Part shown: positions 22,601-28,100 of the stretch, piece after piece
How positions within the stretch are numbered: the first letter of the stretch is position 1
Layout of the letters: the number at the start of each line of letters is the position of its first letter
DNA from: Brachypterus glaber
Lineage: Eukaryota; Arthropoda; Insecta; Coleoptera; Kateretidae
DNA: 64,000 nucleotides
Assembly: GCA_958510825.1 (NCBI GenBank)
Contig: OY294044.1
Span: 87,218,895 to 87,282,894 of the forward strand
Reading direction: 5' to 3'
The notes under the pieces: generated by a model
Told to the model about the DNA's origin: nothing
What the model saw: only the letters and a program-made list of their open reading frames with translations
Database searches by the model: none
Made by a program: the position numbers and the translations under genes

Positions 22601-24151
22601 TCTCTAAGGACAAAGTTAGCAACTTAAGACCTGGATCCAGTGTCTCTAAGGGCCAGGTTAGCAGTTTAATTAATGAAACATGGTTTTAACCTGCTAAAAC
22701 AAAAAAAAACCAATAGATTTTTGCCAGCCAAGGTAGTGACACTAGATCGAGGTCTTAAGTTAGCAAGGCGACAGATCTTGCTAACTTAAGACCTAGATCT
22801 AGTGTCCCTAAGCCAAGGGCCTGCTTAAAATACTTTTTTGCATGATCAGGTAATTTGACTTGTTTACTAGCCTAATTATGACAGCAGTAGGTTATGTTTA
22901 CAAATTGCTGATTGGTAAGTAAATTACTTACCAATCGGGAGGCGGAAGTAACTTATAATCTAATTTTTAATTTTTAAAGCTTTAAATTATTTTTTATTAA
23001 AGTTAAATATAATATTACAATTAAAACAATAACTGTTAAATGCTATTGGACTATTTAGGTTTCTTCTTTAAACAAAATAATTATTTATTAATAAGCCAAC
23101 AGTAATTTTTCTATATTTTCACATATTATTTTCACCTCACCATGTTTTGAAATTTTTTCAACTATTTTTTTACTGATCTTTGGATTTTTCAGGTATAATT
23201 GCAAAACATCTTATATTCCATGCACCTTAAAGCTTAAAATTGTCATCTAGATGCATTTTTTACAAATAATATTTATTTTACACACTGGACAAACATCAAA
23301 CAAAATTAGGAATTTAGCATTGTTTATTATAAGTAGCAACCCTTTGTTAGGGTTAAATTTTATCAAAGGTACTGACTTGATTTTTATAATAAATTAAATT
23401 TTACATTTTAATTTCACTTTTATAAATTTTATTGATGTTTATTTTGTTGAATTGTGCAAAAACCTTAATAAGCATCATGGCCATTAAGTGCTTTACCGGT
23501 TTGGGATAGTATTGGAGATTTCGACTTTGTCTCAATCTCCCAAATAATCCTCAACCGGTAAAATGCACTTACTGCCCTTAATACTTAAATAACTATTTTG
23601 TGACTTTCCAGGTTTAATTTATCAATATAGCCATGGTTGTTACATTTTTTTTTTAAATATTCACTCATCTACCTGACTTTTTCTTATAACATACCTTATT
23701 GGGTCCTTGGCTAGGGGTTTCTTTTTTAATAACTTTGACCCATTTTCAAGCAACAAATGCTCCCAAATATTATTAGCCCCATTATTATTTAAAGTACAGA
23801 CCATCTAAAATAAGATCATTAAAAAAAGGTACTTAGATAGGCTTGTTTATCTTACAGATAGCTGATTTGGACTCCAACTGCTCTTCAGTAAATGTTTTAC
23901 TTGTGAGATGTGCCTTCCTAAACTTCGATGAACACTACAACATTGTGTACAAAGCAAAATTCCCTTGTTTATTGATGCCCAGGTTGCATCTGCAATAAAA
24001 TACGGAATGTTCTTTATTGGTTACCCAAAAGGCAATAAATAATTTATTAATTTATTCTAATTTATACTCTTAATTAAAATGACTCACCAAATGCTCCACA
24101 ATCACCGCAAACTTCTACATTTTGACGCGATTTTGTTCGAGATGGAACCAT
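1447..24151 (-). CDS. GIT: GIT-family ArfGAP (G-protein-coupled receptor kinase-interacting protein), 5' eight exons, 3' end beyond window
   Basis: Members of this family are ArfGAP scaffold proteins that stimulate GTP hydrolysis on Arf6 and bind PIX and paxillin at focal adhesions and synapses. Exons (minus strand): 24151-24088, 23989-23856, 23804-23695, 21901-21712, 20210-20080, 18268-18094, 7020-6948, 1632-about 1447. All internal junctions are GT-AG and keep frame. Seen: an ArfGAP zinc finger C15-x2-C18-x16-C35-x2-C38 followed four residues later by R43 (arginine finger); ankyrin repeats in exons 4-5, where the motifs STPLHVA and GADP are readable; then the Spa2-homology region, exon 7 reading FEELVMDVFDEVERRE and exon 8 RNQGRQKLAKF. 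The coiled coil and C-terminal paxillin-binding part are not in the window and should lie to the left. The intron before exon 7 is 11 kb because it holds a complete errantivirus-like element. Family identification is firm; the exact 3' end of exon 8 is not. Confidence 0.93.
1802..2282 (+). repeat. Left terminal inverted repeat of DD41D element
   Basis: Matches 4315-4794 in inverted orientation with scattered mismatches. Both end internally at the TTTGTAAGACACATACA block. Confidence 0.85.
2376..2438 (+). repeat. 21-bp tandem repeat, three units
   Basis: Units begin at 2376, 2397 and 2418 (GGTAATATTGAACTAATTAC and variants), plus a partial fourth. It lies between the left inverted repeat and the transposase. 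Subterminal direct repeats in this position can be transposase-binding sites in the superfamily; here that role is inferred. Confidence 0.8.
2524..3140 (+). mobile_element. 5'-truncated, internally deleted Jockey-type LINE fragment
   Basis: The sequence matches the 3' end of the LINE at 49839-54690: the C-terminal ORF2 region, then the 3' UTR with repeated AGCATCAGTGAG motifs, ending GATGATGA. An internal block of roughly 220 bp of ORF2 is missing at about 2724. It is flanked by a 9-bp duplication TTCTATATT (2515-2523, 3141-3149), so it is a genuine retrotransposition into the DNA transposon. Confidence 0.9.
3158..4205 (+). pseudogene. DD41D transposase, two frameshifts
   Basis: Transposase of the surrounding element. 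Reading starts at ATG 3158 (N-terminal helix-turn-helix region, FVYGFCDGNATRARRVYQ), shifts frame near 3250, and shifts again near 3780. It ends at TAG 4203-4205. Catalytic residues are readable: first Asp in WTDESKF, second Asp in HDGYPAHY, third Asp in PLDFYVWGHM. There are 41 residues between the second and third, so DD41D rather than the DD34D of classic mariner. The two shifts make it non-functional as it stands. A polyadenylation-like AATAAATAAA follows at about 4234. Confidence 0.85.
4315..4794 (-). repeat. Right terminal inverted repeat of DD41D element
   Basis: Inverted partner of 1802-2282. Starts at TATGTGTCTTACAAATG and runs to the terminal CACCCTG. Confidence 0.85.
4797..5280. 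repeat. AT-rich stretch with ATA/ATT microsatellite
   Basis: A run of ATA/AAT triplets followed by TTA/ATT triplets occupies about 5088-5160. The rest shows no gene. Confidence 0.7.
5281..5586. mobile_element. MITE with about 40-bp inverted ends
   Basis: The left end (ACATATGTG...GGAGCAAAAATG) and right end (...TGCATGTTTCCTCCACATATGT) are inverted partners about 40 bp long. There is no ORF inside. Superfamily not assignable. Confidence 0.6.
5845..6557. mobile_element. Foldback MITE family F1, complete copy
   Basis: Termini CAGTGCGGTCCAAAAGTCAC and GTGACTTTTGGACCGCTCTG, flanked by TA on both sides. The inverted arms extend through most of the element. Other copies lie at 16774 and 38595. Non-coding; the TA duplication suggests mobilisation by a Tc1/mariner-type transposase. 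Confidence 0.85.
6558..6947. other. AT-rich intronic sequence
   Basis: Lies between the F1 element and GIT exon 7. No feature supported. Confidence 0.4.
6948..7020 (-). CDS. GIT: GIT exon 7 (start of Spa2-homology domain)
   Basis: A 73-bp microexon found by filling the gap between exons 6 and 8. Acceptor TTTTAG, donor A|GTAAGT. It encodes 24 residues reading FEELVMDVFDEVERRE, then one base that joins TA of exon 8 to give Ile. It fits length and phase exactly. Confidence 0.93.
7356..7741. mobile_element. Foldback MITE with ATACGTCTAAT ends
   Basis: The left end ATACGTCTAATCAGCTAAG and right end CTTAGATAATTAGACGTAT are inverted. Inner arms 7451-7507 and 7608-7666 are a near-perfect inverted pair of about 55 bp. 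Related sequence resumes beyond the LTR element (16500-16570), suggesting the LTR element landed in a cluster of this family. Confidence 0.7.
7742..8099. other. AT-rich sequence before the LTR element
   Basis: Low-complexity AATTTAATT repeats near 7770-7820. No gene seen. Confidence 0.4.
8104..8332 (+). repeat. 5' LTR
   Basis: 229 bp, AGTTATATAC...TTTTAACT. It contains a polyadenylation-type AATAAAATAA near its 3' end. It differs from the 3' LTR at one visible position (ATTC versus ATCC near the end). Confidence 0.96.
8332..8349 (+). other. tRNA-Ser-type primer binding site
   Basis: TGGCGCAGTCGGTAGGAT begins at the last base of the 5' LTR. It is complementary, with one mismatch, to the 3' end (with CCA) of insect tRNA-Ser, the primer used by the 17.6/297 group. 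Confidence 0.85.
8957..10229 (+). pseudogene. gag: gag of errantivirus-like element, broken by a +1 frameshift
   Basis: Structural capsid-type protein. The first segment (8957-9481) starts at ATG with MAVGNINYQLLK and reads through a gag capsid-like region up to YKTQKS, where the frame hits TGA. The conserved continuation (SLEQAMSYLIEEENF) lies one base further on in the second frame, which runs to 10229. The break lies at or just after an A4 run (9454-9457), consistent with a one-base insertion in a homopolymer. The C-terminal 240 residues are very rich in Asn, Gln, Phe and Pro with no CCHC zinc knuckle, as usual in errantivirus gag. A programmed +1 shift or an assembly error cannot be excluded. 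Confidence 0.85.
10175..14518 (+). CDS. pol: pol polyprotein: protease, RT, RNase H, macrodomain, integrase
   Basis: The frame is open from 10175 to TAA at 14516-14518. There is no ATG at the start, so it is probably made by -1 frameshifting from gag. Numbering from codon 10226: protease DTGSSRS at 26-32; reverse transcriptase with the catalytic YLDD at 455-458; RNase H with DAS at 604 and TDHRPL; macrodomain about 752-885; integrase zinc motif H1084, H1090, C1120, C1123; catalytic triad D1153, D1206, E1242 (35 residues between the last two). All catalytic residues of the replication enzymes are present and the frame is uninterrupted. The protein is about 1430 residues against roughly 1050 for 17.6/297 pol. 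Much of the excess lies between RNase H and integrase. Confidence 0.95.
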   Translation, partial: PKSKCKFSISRITKPPILININFDRSCLPHIYIEELNANFLIDTGSSRSLIDPKLAHKFYKSYIHNEQFNIQTAHSITFHNEVMQIPIFKEFNKNLVHKFYLFKFSDKYEGIIGIDLIKKLNGHIDMESNLLITSQTKIPIIFEKENSYKNNTPPLFENQKIFIPPKTGKVVSIPVNMKEGVGILKYLKYGKNVESPEALVTVKNYCAITTIINSSMNGKQLLIKNPFSIEPVTENEINFFENFETEPITMSEQNHDNSLKDNLNNLRLEHCNLEEKAAIEKLCYEYRDIFYLENTPLTFTNQIRHKIRLTDETPIFTKSYRYPEVHKEEVRNQIDKMLQQGIIQPSCSPFSSPIWVVPKKMDASGKKKWRIVIDYRRLNEKTIDDKYPLPNITDILDKLGRSLYFTTLDLANGFHQIEMHPDDVQKTAFSTERGHFEYLRMPFGLKNAPRTFERIMDNILRGLTNETCLVYLDDIVIFSTSLTEHIERLRQVFERLRQSNFKLQLDKSEFLRKEVNFLGHVITPEGVKPNEDKIIAIKQFPIPTTQKEIKSFLGLVGYYRKFIKDFAKITKPLTVCLKKNAHVTHTKEFVDAFDLCKTLLVNAPILQYPDFTKPFILTSDASNFALGSVLSQGTVGSDKPIAFASRTLNETETKYSTIEKELLSIVWACKYFRPYLYGRKFTIYTDHRPLVWLFNLKEPHSKLVRWRLKLEEFDYDIVYKKGSLNTNADALSRIKINTMIQNFESQNIINDILENNLNIKNDKVDIKYENIFNPGNKTSLAHCVSLDFKMAKGIAVEFRDRFQSKKKLKNQHKNIGEVAYIKFNDRRIYYLITKEKFSDKPTYKTVISALKNLKLLGTKLNETHISMPKIASGLDRLDWNIIFNLIKYIFQNSKIKITIYFEENKIDCNALENASIINNPGDIDFEIDSFLDQERNLDQTEEISKIIQDIERDTQPKIKILQDIQIRPPQDTVHSHDSDTINEAIPILDEIINNKPVQIYVKPNAHNEIKTESNHFKNLKILYVTIPKTDEKLVLKFLKEYTSTSTTFYIYFFDKDHYKIFNDIYMKHFYRTGLKIINCTKLVNTIRDKEEQINIIKYQHEGKTNHRGINETCERLKRNYYWPGMKNDVTEYINTCDICQLAKYSRQPAYTPLVLTETPTKPFEILHIDSLKFDKQTYLCIIDKFSKFAQAIPTISTLATESCNALLQFFTYFGLPTKIVSDNGTEFKNETVKDILRLHNIRIHFTTPGHHESNSPIERFHSTIIEHLRILKIKHPKDPYTDLMKYAIIAYNSSIHSSTNFTPYELVLGHTDSRDPLDLLNTTYYTDYAYNHKEKVKSLYNSIAEKSKLNKEKIIQSRNTKGPEQTDFILGNIVYKYAHERNKKENKFIGPYKLIEFLENNKVIIKNLSNNKLETIHIKELKKPSVVADSTPTPSCSQTPTQDFMT
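10190..10196 (+). promoter_or_regulatory. Candidate -1 ribosomal frameshift site for pol
   Basis: AAATTTT, in register A-AAT-TTT in the gag frame, is a canonical X-XXY-YYZ slippery heptamer. The pol frame is -1 relative to gag and is open from 10175, so the site lies inside the gag/pol overlap that ends at the gag stop 10227-10229. Confidence 0.7.
12479..12880 (+). other. OARD1/TARG1-like macrodomain embedded in pol
   Basis: About residues 752-885 of pol. Motifs in order: SLAHCVSLDFKMAKGIAVEF (start of the ADP-ribose pocket); GEVAYIKF; IYYLITKEKFSDKPTY with K818; MPKIASGLDRLDW with D859; and a closing strand KIKITIYF. This is the motif order of the TARG1/OARD1 (C6orf130) macrodomain, which removes ADP-ribose from Glu/Asp and from O-acetyl-ADP-ribose. 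TARG1 catalysis uses Lys84 in LITK and Asp125 in GLDRL, and both positions are conserved here. Fold and activity are inferred from motif order only. The role in the element is unknown. Confidence 0.85.
14447..14462 (+). promoter_or_regulatory. Candidate env splice acceptor
   Basis: A pyrimidine-rich CCTTCCGTTGTTGCAG lies inside the end of pol, just upstream of the env frame, which is open from 14413 without an ATG. A second option ends in TTCGCAG at 14490. Errantivirus env is expressed from a spliced mRNA. The donor in the leader was not located. Confidence 0.5.
14463..16251 (+). pseudogene. env: env-like gene, interrupted by one in-frame stop
   Basis: Envelope-type glycoprotein of insect errantiviruses (related to baculovirus F proteins). 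The frame overlaps the pol 3' end and lacks a nearby ATG, fitting a spliced message. Seen: a furin-type basic site KIKR followed by a Gly-rich fusion-peptide-like segment (GLINSLGYAFKFITGNLD), a helical region, cysteine-bearing ectodomain sequence after 15487, then one hydrophobic anchor (WTIVSYIFIALLAFCFASY) and a short basic tail ending at TAA 16249-16251. A TGA at 15454-15456 splits the otherwise continuous frame. The signal peptide would have to come from near the splice acceptor or upstream. Confidence 0.85.
16251..16260 (+). other. Polypurine tract
   Basis: AGGATGGAGG abuts the 3' LTR, the expected plus-strand primer. Confidence 0.8.
16261..16489 (+). repeat. 3' LTR
   Basis: 229 bp, same sequence as 8104-8332 apart from one substitution. 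Followed directly by the target duplicate TACA. Confidence 0.96.
16494..16773. other. Intronic sequence after the LTR element
   Basis: Carries fragments resembling the 7356-7741 MITE (GATACGTCTTTTTTGATAAG). No gene. Confidence 0.4.
16774..17313. mobile_element. Foldback MITE family F1, 3'-truncated copy
   Basis: Begins CAGTGCGGTCCAAAAGTTAC after TA and follows the family through the GATGTATCACATGACC block, then ends. The last part of the right arm is missing. Confidence 0.8.
17314..18093. other. GIT intronic sequence with repeat family F3 fragment
   Basis: 17314-17400 resembles the GTTCTCGAGTTATCG / GACAGAC family. One copy of the GCCAGCGGCGCTTAAAACT motif lies at 17620. Short ORFs here show no recognisable protein. 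Confidence 0.4.
18094..18268 (-). CDS. GIT: GIT exon 6 (end of ankyrin region)
   Basis: 175 bp with acceptor TTTTAG and donor GTAAGA. It reads LASRLIESQYEVTNTFYQYL and ends in SLAKLQK. It is followed by the 11-kb intron holding the errantivirus-like element. Confidence 0.93.
18269..19734. other. GIT intron 5, left part
   Basis: AT-rich, no gene or clear element boundaries recognised. Confidence 0.4.
19735..20038 (+). repeat. Dispersed repeat F2 (TCGATCGG...GGACGGAC...hairpin end)
   Basis: Order of blocks: AACTTGATTTTTCCTGAAAA, GTCGATCGGTTA, CTTGAGTTGTCGTGTCCAC, a GGACGGACACAC run, TAGAATGTTTTGTGTAGGAC, GCGATTTTGGGAAATTCG, then a weak palindrome with TACTATTC/GAATAGTA. The same order recurs at 41325-41605, 58245-58562 and 63305-63530. 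Confidence 0.8.
20080..20210 (-). CDS. GIT: GIT exon 5 (ankyrin repeat)
   Basis: 131 bp with acceptor TTGTAG and donor GTAAGT, ending in phase 2. It reads STPLHVATKSEQKLQVELLL then GADPSCPDAHGKTPIDYA. Confidence 0.94.
20211..21711. repeat. GIT intron 4 with F3 repeat copy and A/T-rich filler
   Basis: A copy of family F3 lies at about 20790-21040 (CAATCCCAGCCTAGAACTTT, GTCTTTAGCTCGAAGCGTTC, GACAGACAGACAGACC). Inverted stretches GCGCATGAGTACGCGCATGC (21445) and ACGCGCGTGCGCATGCAC (20708) suggest a foldback spanning 20690-21500. No coding sequence. Confidence 0.55.
21712..21901 (-). CDS. GIT: GIT exon 4 (first ankyrin repeat)
   Basis: 190 bp with acceptor TTTTAG and donor GTATGT. It reads GKQLHASVRAANLETSFRLL then GADPNYFHD, matching the GIT ankyrin start. 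One base completes the split Ser codon from exon 3. Confidence 0.94.
22356..22470. mobile_element. TTAA-type MITE, second copy
   Basis: Left end TGCCTATCCAGAGGCTCACATAAC follows TTAA. Right end GTTATGTGAGTCTTTGGATGGCC. Same family as 58570-58707. Confidence 0.65.
22737..22807. repeat. Palindromic repeat F5
   Basis: An inverted pair GACACTAGATCGAGGTCTTA / TAAGACCTAGATCTAGTGTC with a short central spacer. A fragment lies at 36893-36940 by CTU1 exon 5. Confidence 0.8.
23695..23804 (-). CDS. GIT: GIT exon 3 (end of ArfGAP domain)
   Basis: 110 bp with acceptor TTTTAG and donor GTATGT, ending in phase 2. It reads NNGANNIWEH, the asparagine-rich helix typical of ArfGAP domains. Confidence 0.94.
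23856..23989 (-). CDS. GIT: GIT exon 2 (ArfGAP zinc finger second half)
   Basis: 134 bp with acceptor TTGCAG and donor GTAAGA. It encodes the remaining zinc ligands C35 and C38 and arginine-finger R43 in CCSVHRSLGRH, the most conserved stretch of ArfGAP domains. Confidence 0.95.
24088..24151 (-). CDS. GIT: GIT exon 1 (start codon 24151-24149)
   Basis: 64 bp. Starts with ATG and encodes the first 21 residues, including the first two zinc ligands C15 and C18. The donor is G|GTGAGT, phase 1. The next exon completes the Asp codon. Confidence 0.93.
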
Positions 24152-24724
24152 TATTTATATTTAAATAATTATCACTTCTTTTAAGAACAAATTTAACAGA
24201 AATTACACAAAATAAACAATAGAAAAGATAAACGTTTTACGCCATTTTTATTGAATGAACAACCACAGAACAACTGTCAAATTGAGGTTTATTTAAGCCA
24301 GGTGTGCAAACGTAAAAATTCAAAACAACAATGCCAATGCCCCCGATAAAATCTAAAAAATAAAATAAAAAGAAAATACATAAACAAAATATGACAGAAG
24401 GTTAGTTAAACTATATTAAAACCAACACTTTTATTAAGATCACATTTGGATTAGATTTTTTGCAGGTATATTATTTTCTTTTAATGTTATCCGAAGCAAA
24501 AATATCCGACAGATAGGTATTTCGGGTAGTTCGAATGTAACATTTACATAATCCCATGTTGCCAAATTTCTAATACATGTAAAATCATTTGTCAAAAAGT
24601 GACATGATAAAAGTGAAGAAGAAATAAAAATTGTCAATTTTTAAGGGGAGGTAAATGGTAAAAGAACATATAAATAACAAATTATGAAGTAAGTGTATTC
24701 ATTCACGAAAATTTATTGTTTATC
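24152..24724. promoter_or_regulatory. Probable shared bidirectional promoter region of GIT (-) and MUL1 (+)
   Basis: 573 bp separate the two divergent start codons and carry no other ORF or recognisable repeat. A two-codon upstream ORF (ATG AAG TAA at 24684-24692) precedes the MUL1 ATG. No TATA box can be assigned with certainty. That transcription starts here in both directions is inferred from layout. Confidence 0.5.
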
Positions 24725-25145
24725 ATGGATTATTTGGTTGAAAGTATAGCTATCGGGGTAGATTCCCTGATATTAATTGCTTGTATAAAGCAATACTACA
24801 AGAACAAAAATGCTATGGCCATGATACAGGGCGCTCCATATCTCAGTATTGATAAAGAACTTAGAGAAATCGTTAAAACACATCCTGAACAAAAATTATC
24901 TTATGTTTCTGTAAGGGGCACTATAAAGCCTGTAGGAAACCCCATTATAAGCAATAATAACCCTAACGTAATGGGAGTAGTCCAACTTCTTAGCATAAAG
25001 GAGCATGTTATACAGCGGAGTACAACTGGTTTTTGGGCTGACTCAGAAAGAACAATACAAGAAGTCCATAATATCATGCCATTTACATTAGAAACTGGAA
25101 ATATGCAGATAGAAGTTGTTGATCCACTTGCTGCAGATGTATTAG
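24725..25145 (+). CDS. MUL1: MUL1 exon 1
   Basis: 421 bp from ATG to donor G|GTATAA, phase 1. Encodes the first membrane helix and most of the intermembrane-space domain, including the motif KLSYVSVRGTI. Confidence 0.94.
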
Positions 25146-28100
25146 GTATAAAAACCATTTAAGTTATTAATTTAGTTTGGTTGAGAATGCTTTGAGCCAT
25201 GGGTTTCTCAAACTACTCAGAATTGTTTTTGGTAAAAAGTCAAGTAGGGGTAAGGGAGTAAAAACTATTAGTTATTTTGTAATAGCTTGTCTTTTAGTTG
25301 AAAAAAAACTGCTAGTAATAAAATAATACCTACTTTCTGCTATAGGCCTAGATTCATTATTTTTTTAACATTTTTTTTTCCACAACCTGATTTACCAAAA
25401 ACAATCCCAGCCTAGAACTTTGAATAATCAACCTATGGTCCGAATTTGAAGTGGTGCTGGTTTTTCGGTCTGTCTGTTCCGAAAATTTGTGACCAGAATA
25501 ACTTGAGAAAGTAAAATTTACAATAACCCATCCAAAGTTCTTGGCTGAGATTGTTTTGGTAGGTAAATGGCGGGGTGGGGTAAGAGGGTCAAAACGACTA
25601 AAAACAAACAATTTTTTCAAAAACATTTAGTTTTTTTCTAAGATAATTTTTTTCGAAAATTCTTTTTGACAAATGTTTTTTGGAAAAACTTTGTTCAAAC
25701 TGTAACATATTATGTTTCCTATCCAAAGTTCTCAGCTAGGATTGTTTCAGTAAATATCGGAGTGGGGTAATAGGGTCAAAAATGTTTGTTTTTATAAAAA
25801 GAAACTTTTTTTTTGAAAATTTTTTTAGGAAAAAAAACTTTTTTTGTTTAAACTCTGAGAGTAAGTATTTAATAACTTACAATAACTTTTTTTTGCATAA
25901 ACTCTAGGGGAAAGTATTCTTTTGTTAGAAGCAGTGTTTCTTTTTTAAAAAGCCTTTTTCGATTATTTTAATTCTTTAAGTCAAGAACGATTTGAGCCGA
26001 TTTGGCTAAAAAAAAATTGAAAATAATATGTTCAAAATTTAACATATTATGTTTCCTGTTCAAAGTTCTCAGATGATTGTTTTGGTAAATATCGGAATGG
26101 GGTAATAGGGTCAAAATGGGCAAAAACAAATTTTTTCAAAAACACTTTTTTCAAAAGTATTTCGATTTTATAAAAATGAACTTCCTTTTGAAATTTCTAT
26201 TTGAAAATGTTTTTTGGAAAAAAAAAGTCCAAACCTTTTTTGATTTTTTAAAAAATTTTAACTCAAGAACGTTTTGAGCTAAAAAAAATTGAAAATAATA
26301 TGTTCAAAATTTAACAAATTATGTTTCCTATCCAAAGTCCTCGGCTGGAATTTTGGTAAATATCGGGGTGGGGTAAGAGGGTCAAAACAATTTATTTCAA
26401 AAACATTTTTTTTTCAAAAATATTTCGTTTTTCTAAAAAGTAACTTATTTTAAAATTCTATTTGAAAATGATTTTTGGAAAAAAAAAACTTTTTTTGTCT
26501 AAACTCTGGGGGAAAGTATTCTTTTATTAGCAGCAATGTTTTTTTTAAGAGAGCTTTATTGATTTTTTTTTTTTAATTGTTTGCTAACCTTTGTATTTTT
26601 CTTTTAGATATGGACGTTATTTCTGATGTTTTTCACCCTACAGTGCCAAGTGTCATGGACCATATTTGGGGATTTTTTGCTGGAGTAAGACAAAGAGGAG
26701 TACAATCGACAGAAAAGATGTTACGTAAAGGCTCTATGATAACTGGCATAGGAGAACTAGTTTACACAAATGATGGTAATTTGAGGTTACAACCGCCATC
26801 TAGTGGAGCACCATTTTATTTAACTAATATGCAGGTTACGTCGTTAGTAAAGAAGTTAGAGGGTTCTAAACGAAATTATAGGTATTGTATATCCTAAAAT
26901 ATACTTTTATTATATTTAACGTTATAGTCCGGAAGCCCGCGTCCAATAGAATTTTTTTATTACCTCACCGTTGAGACTTTGTATATGTGCTCTTATATCC
27001 AGTCAAACAACTTCTTACATATGAAAATTCTCGGTATGGGGGCGTTTTTTTTTGGGACCAACCCTTAACTTCAGGGTGTCCGACAACGGTTTGGACCGAA
27101 ATTTTTTTTTGGTTACCACTTGATTTTAAATATTTTTATTAAACGATCCTGAAAAAATCAGCTGTGAGGTGCTAAATGTTATGACATCATAACATTTAGC
27201 ACCTCACAAGATCGTATAATAAACATATTTAAAATCAAGTGGCCACCTTGTCTGACAAAAATTTTCTGGTAATACCGTTGTCAGACGCCCTAAACTTAAG
27301 GGTTGGTCCCAAAAAAAAACCCCCGCTACCGAGAATTTTCTTATGTTACATAAGTTATGTAAGAAGTTGTTTGACTGGACATAAAAAACACATATACAAA
27401 GTCTCAACCTTGAGGTAATAAAAAAAATTATACTGGGCGTGGGCTTCCGGACTATTACGTTTGTAACGCCAGTTTTGTTTTTTGGGAATTTTTCATTATT
27501 TTTTTGTGAAATAAAAAAAAACTTACATGGTGATACTAATATTAAGCACACAAATAGTTTGGACTCCCTTAAGGACACTAGATCCTTACCCTTACTTGAC
27601 CCCGATTTTTATTAAAAATAATCCAAGCCAAGAACTCAAAGCGTTGTTCAGTTATTTTCAACACACTGCAGATTTTTTTTCGCATACCAATTACCTCCGC
27701 CTATGGGCCTACGAAATTGTTCTTACTACGTTTTCGCGAAAGAAGTTCTGTCCAAGACTGTCTGTCTGGGATTATTAGACTTCGATAACTAGAACGCTTT
27801 GAGCTAAAGACTTCAAATTTCAAACATAAGTTTAAAAAAATATGAAACGGGTACCCTTTCTAGACGGGTGGAAAAATGAGAACATTTATAAAATAACATA
27901 TCAAATTGACTTTGGCTTCTTTTCATTTAATCCAAACAAACTTGATTTAATGTCAAAAGTGAAGTTTAATGTAAAAAAATATCAAAATAAATTTAAACGT
28001 ATATCTCGGAAATTAATAGTCATACGAAAAAAATTATTGCATGTTTTTTTTTTTGTAGGGAATTAAAATTAAACATTATTTTTATTTCTGTACATTTTTT

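Larger units (their letters stand above)
21902..23694. repeat. GIT intron 3 with palindromic F5 repeats and a TTAA MITE
   Basis: The stretch about 21960-22810 holds several copies of the motif CACTAGATC...GGTCTTAAGTTAGCAAG. A TTAA-flanked MITE interrupts it (see separate entries). The right half is AT-rich with nothing recognised. Confidence 0.6.

Noticed and set aside
27842..28066. 74-residue ORF in MUL1 intron 2 as an alternative exon
   Set aside because: No flanking splice sites in frame and no similarity to MUL1.
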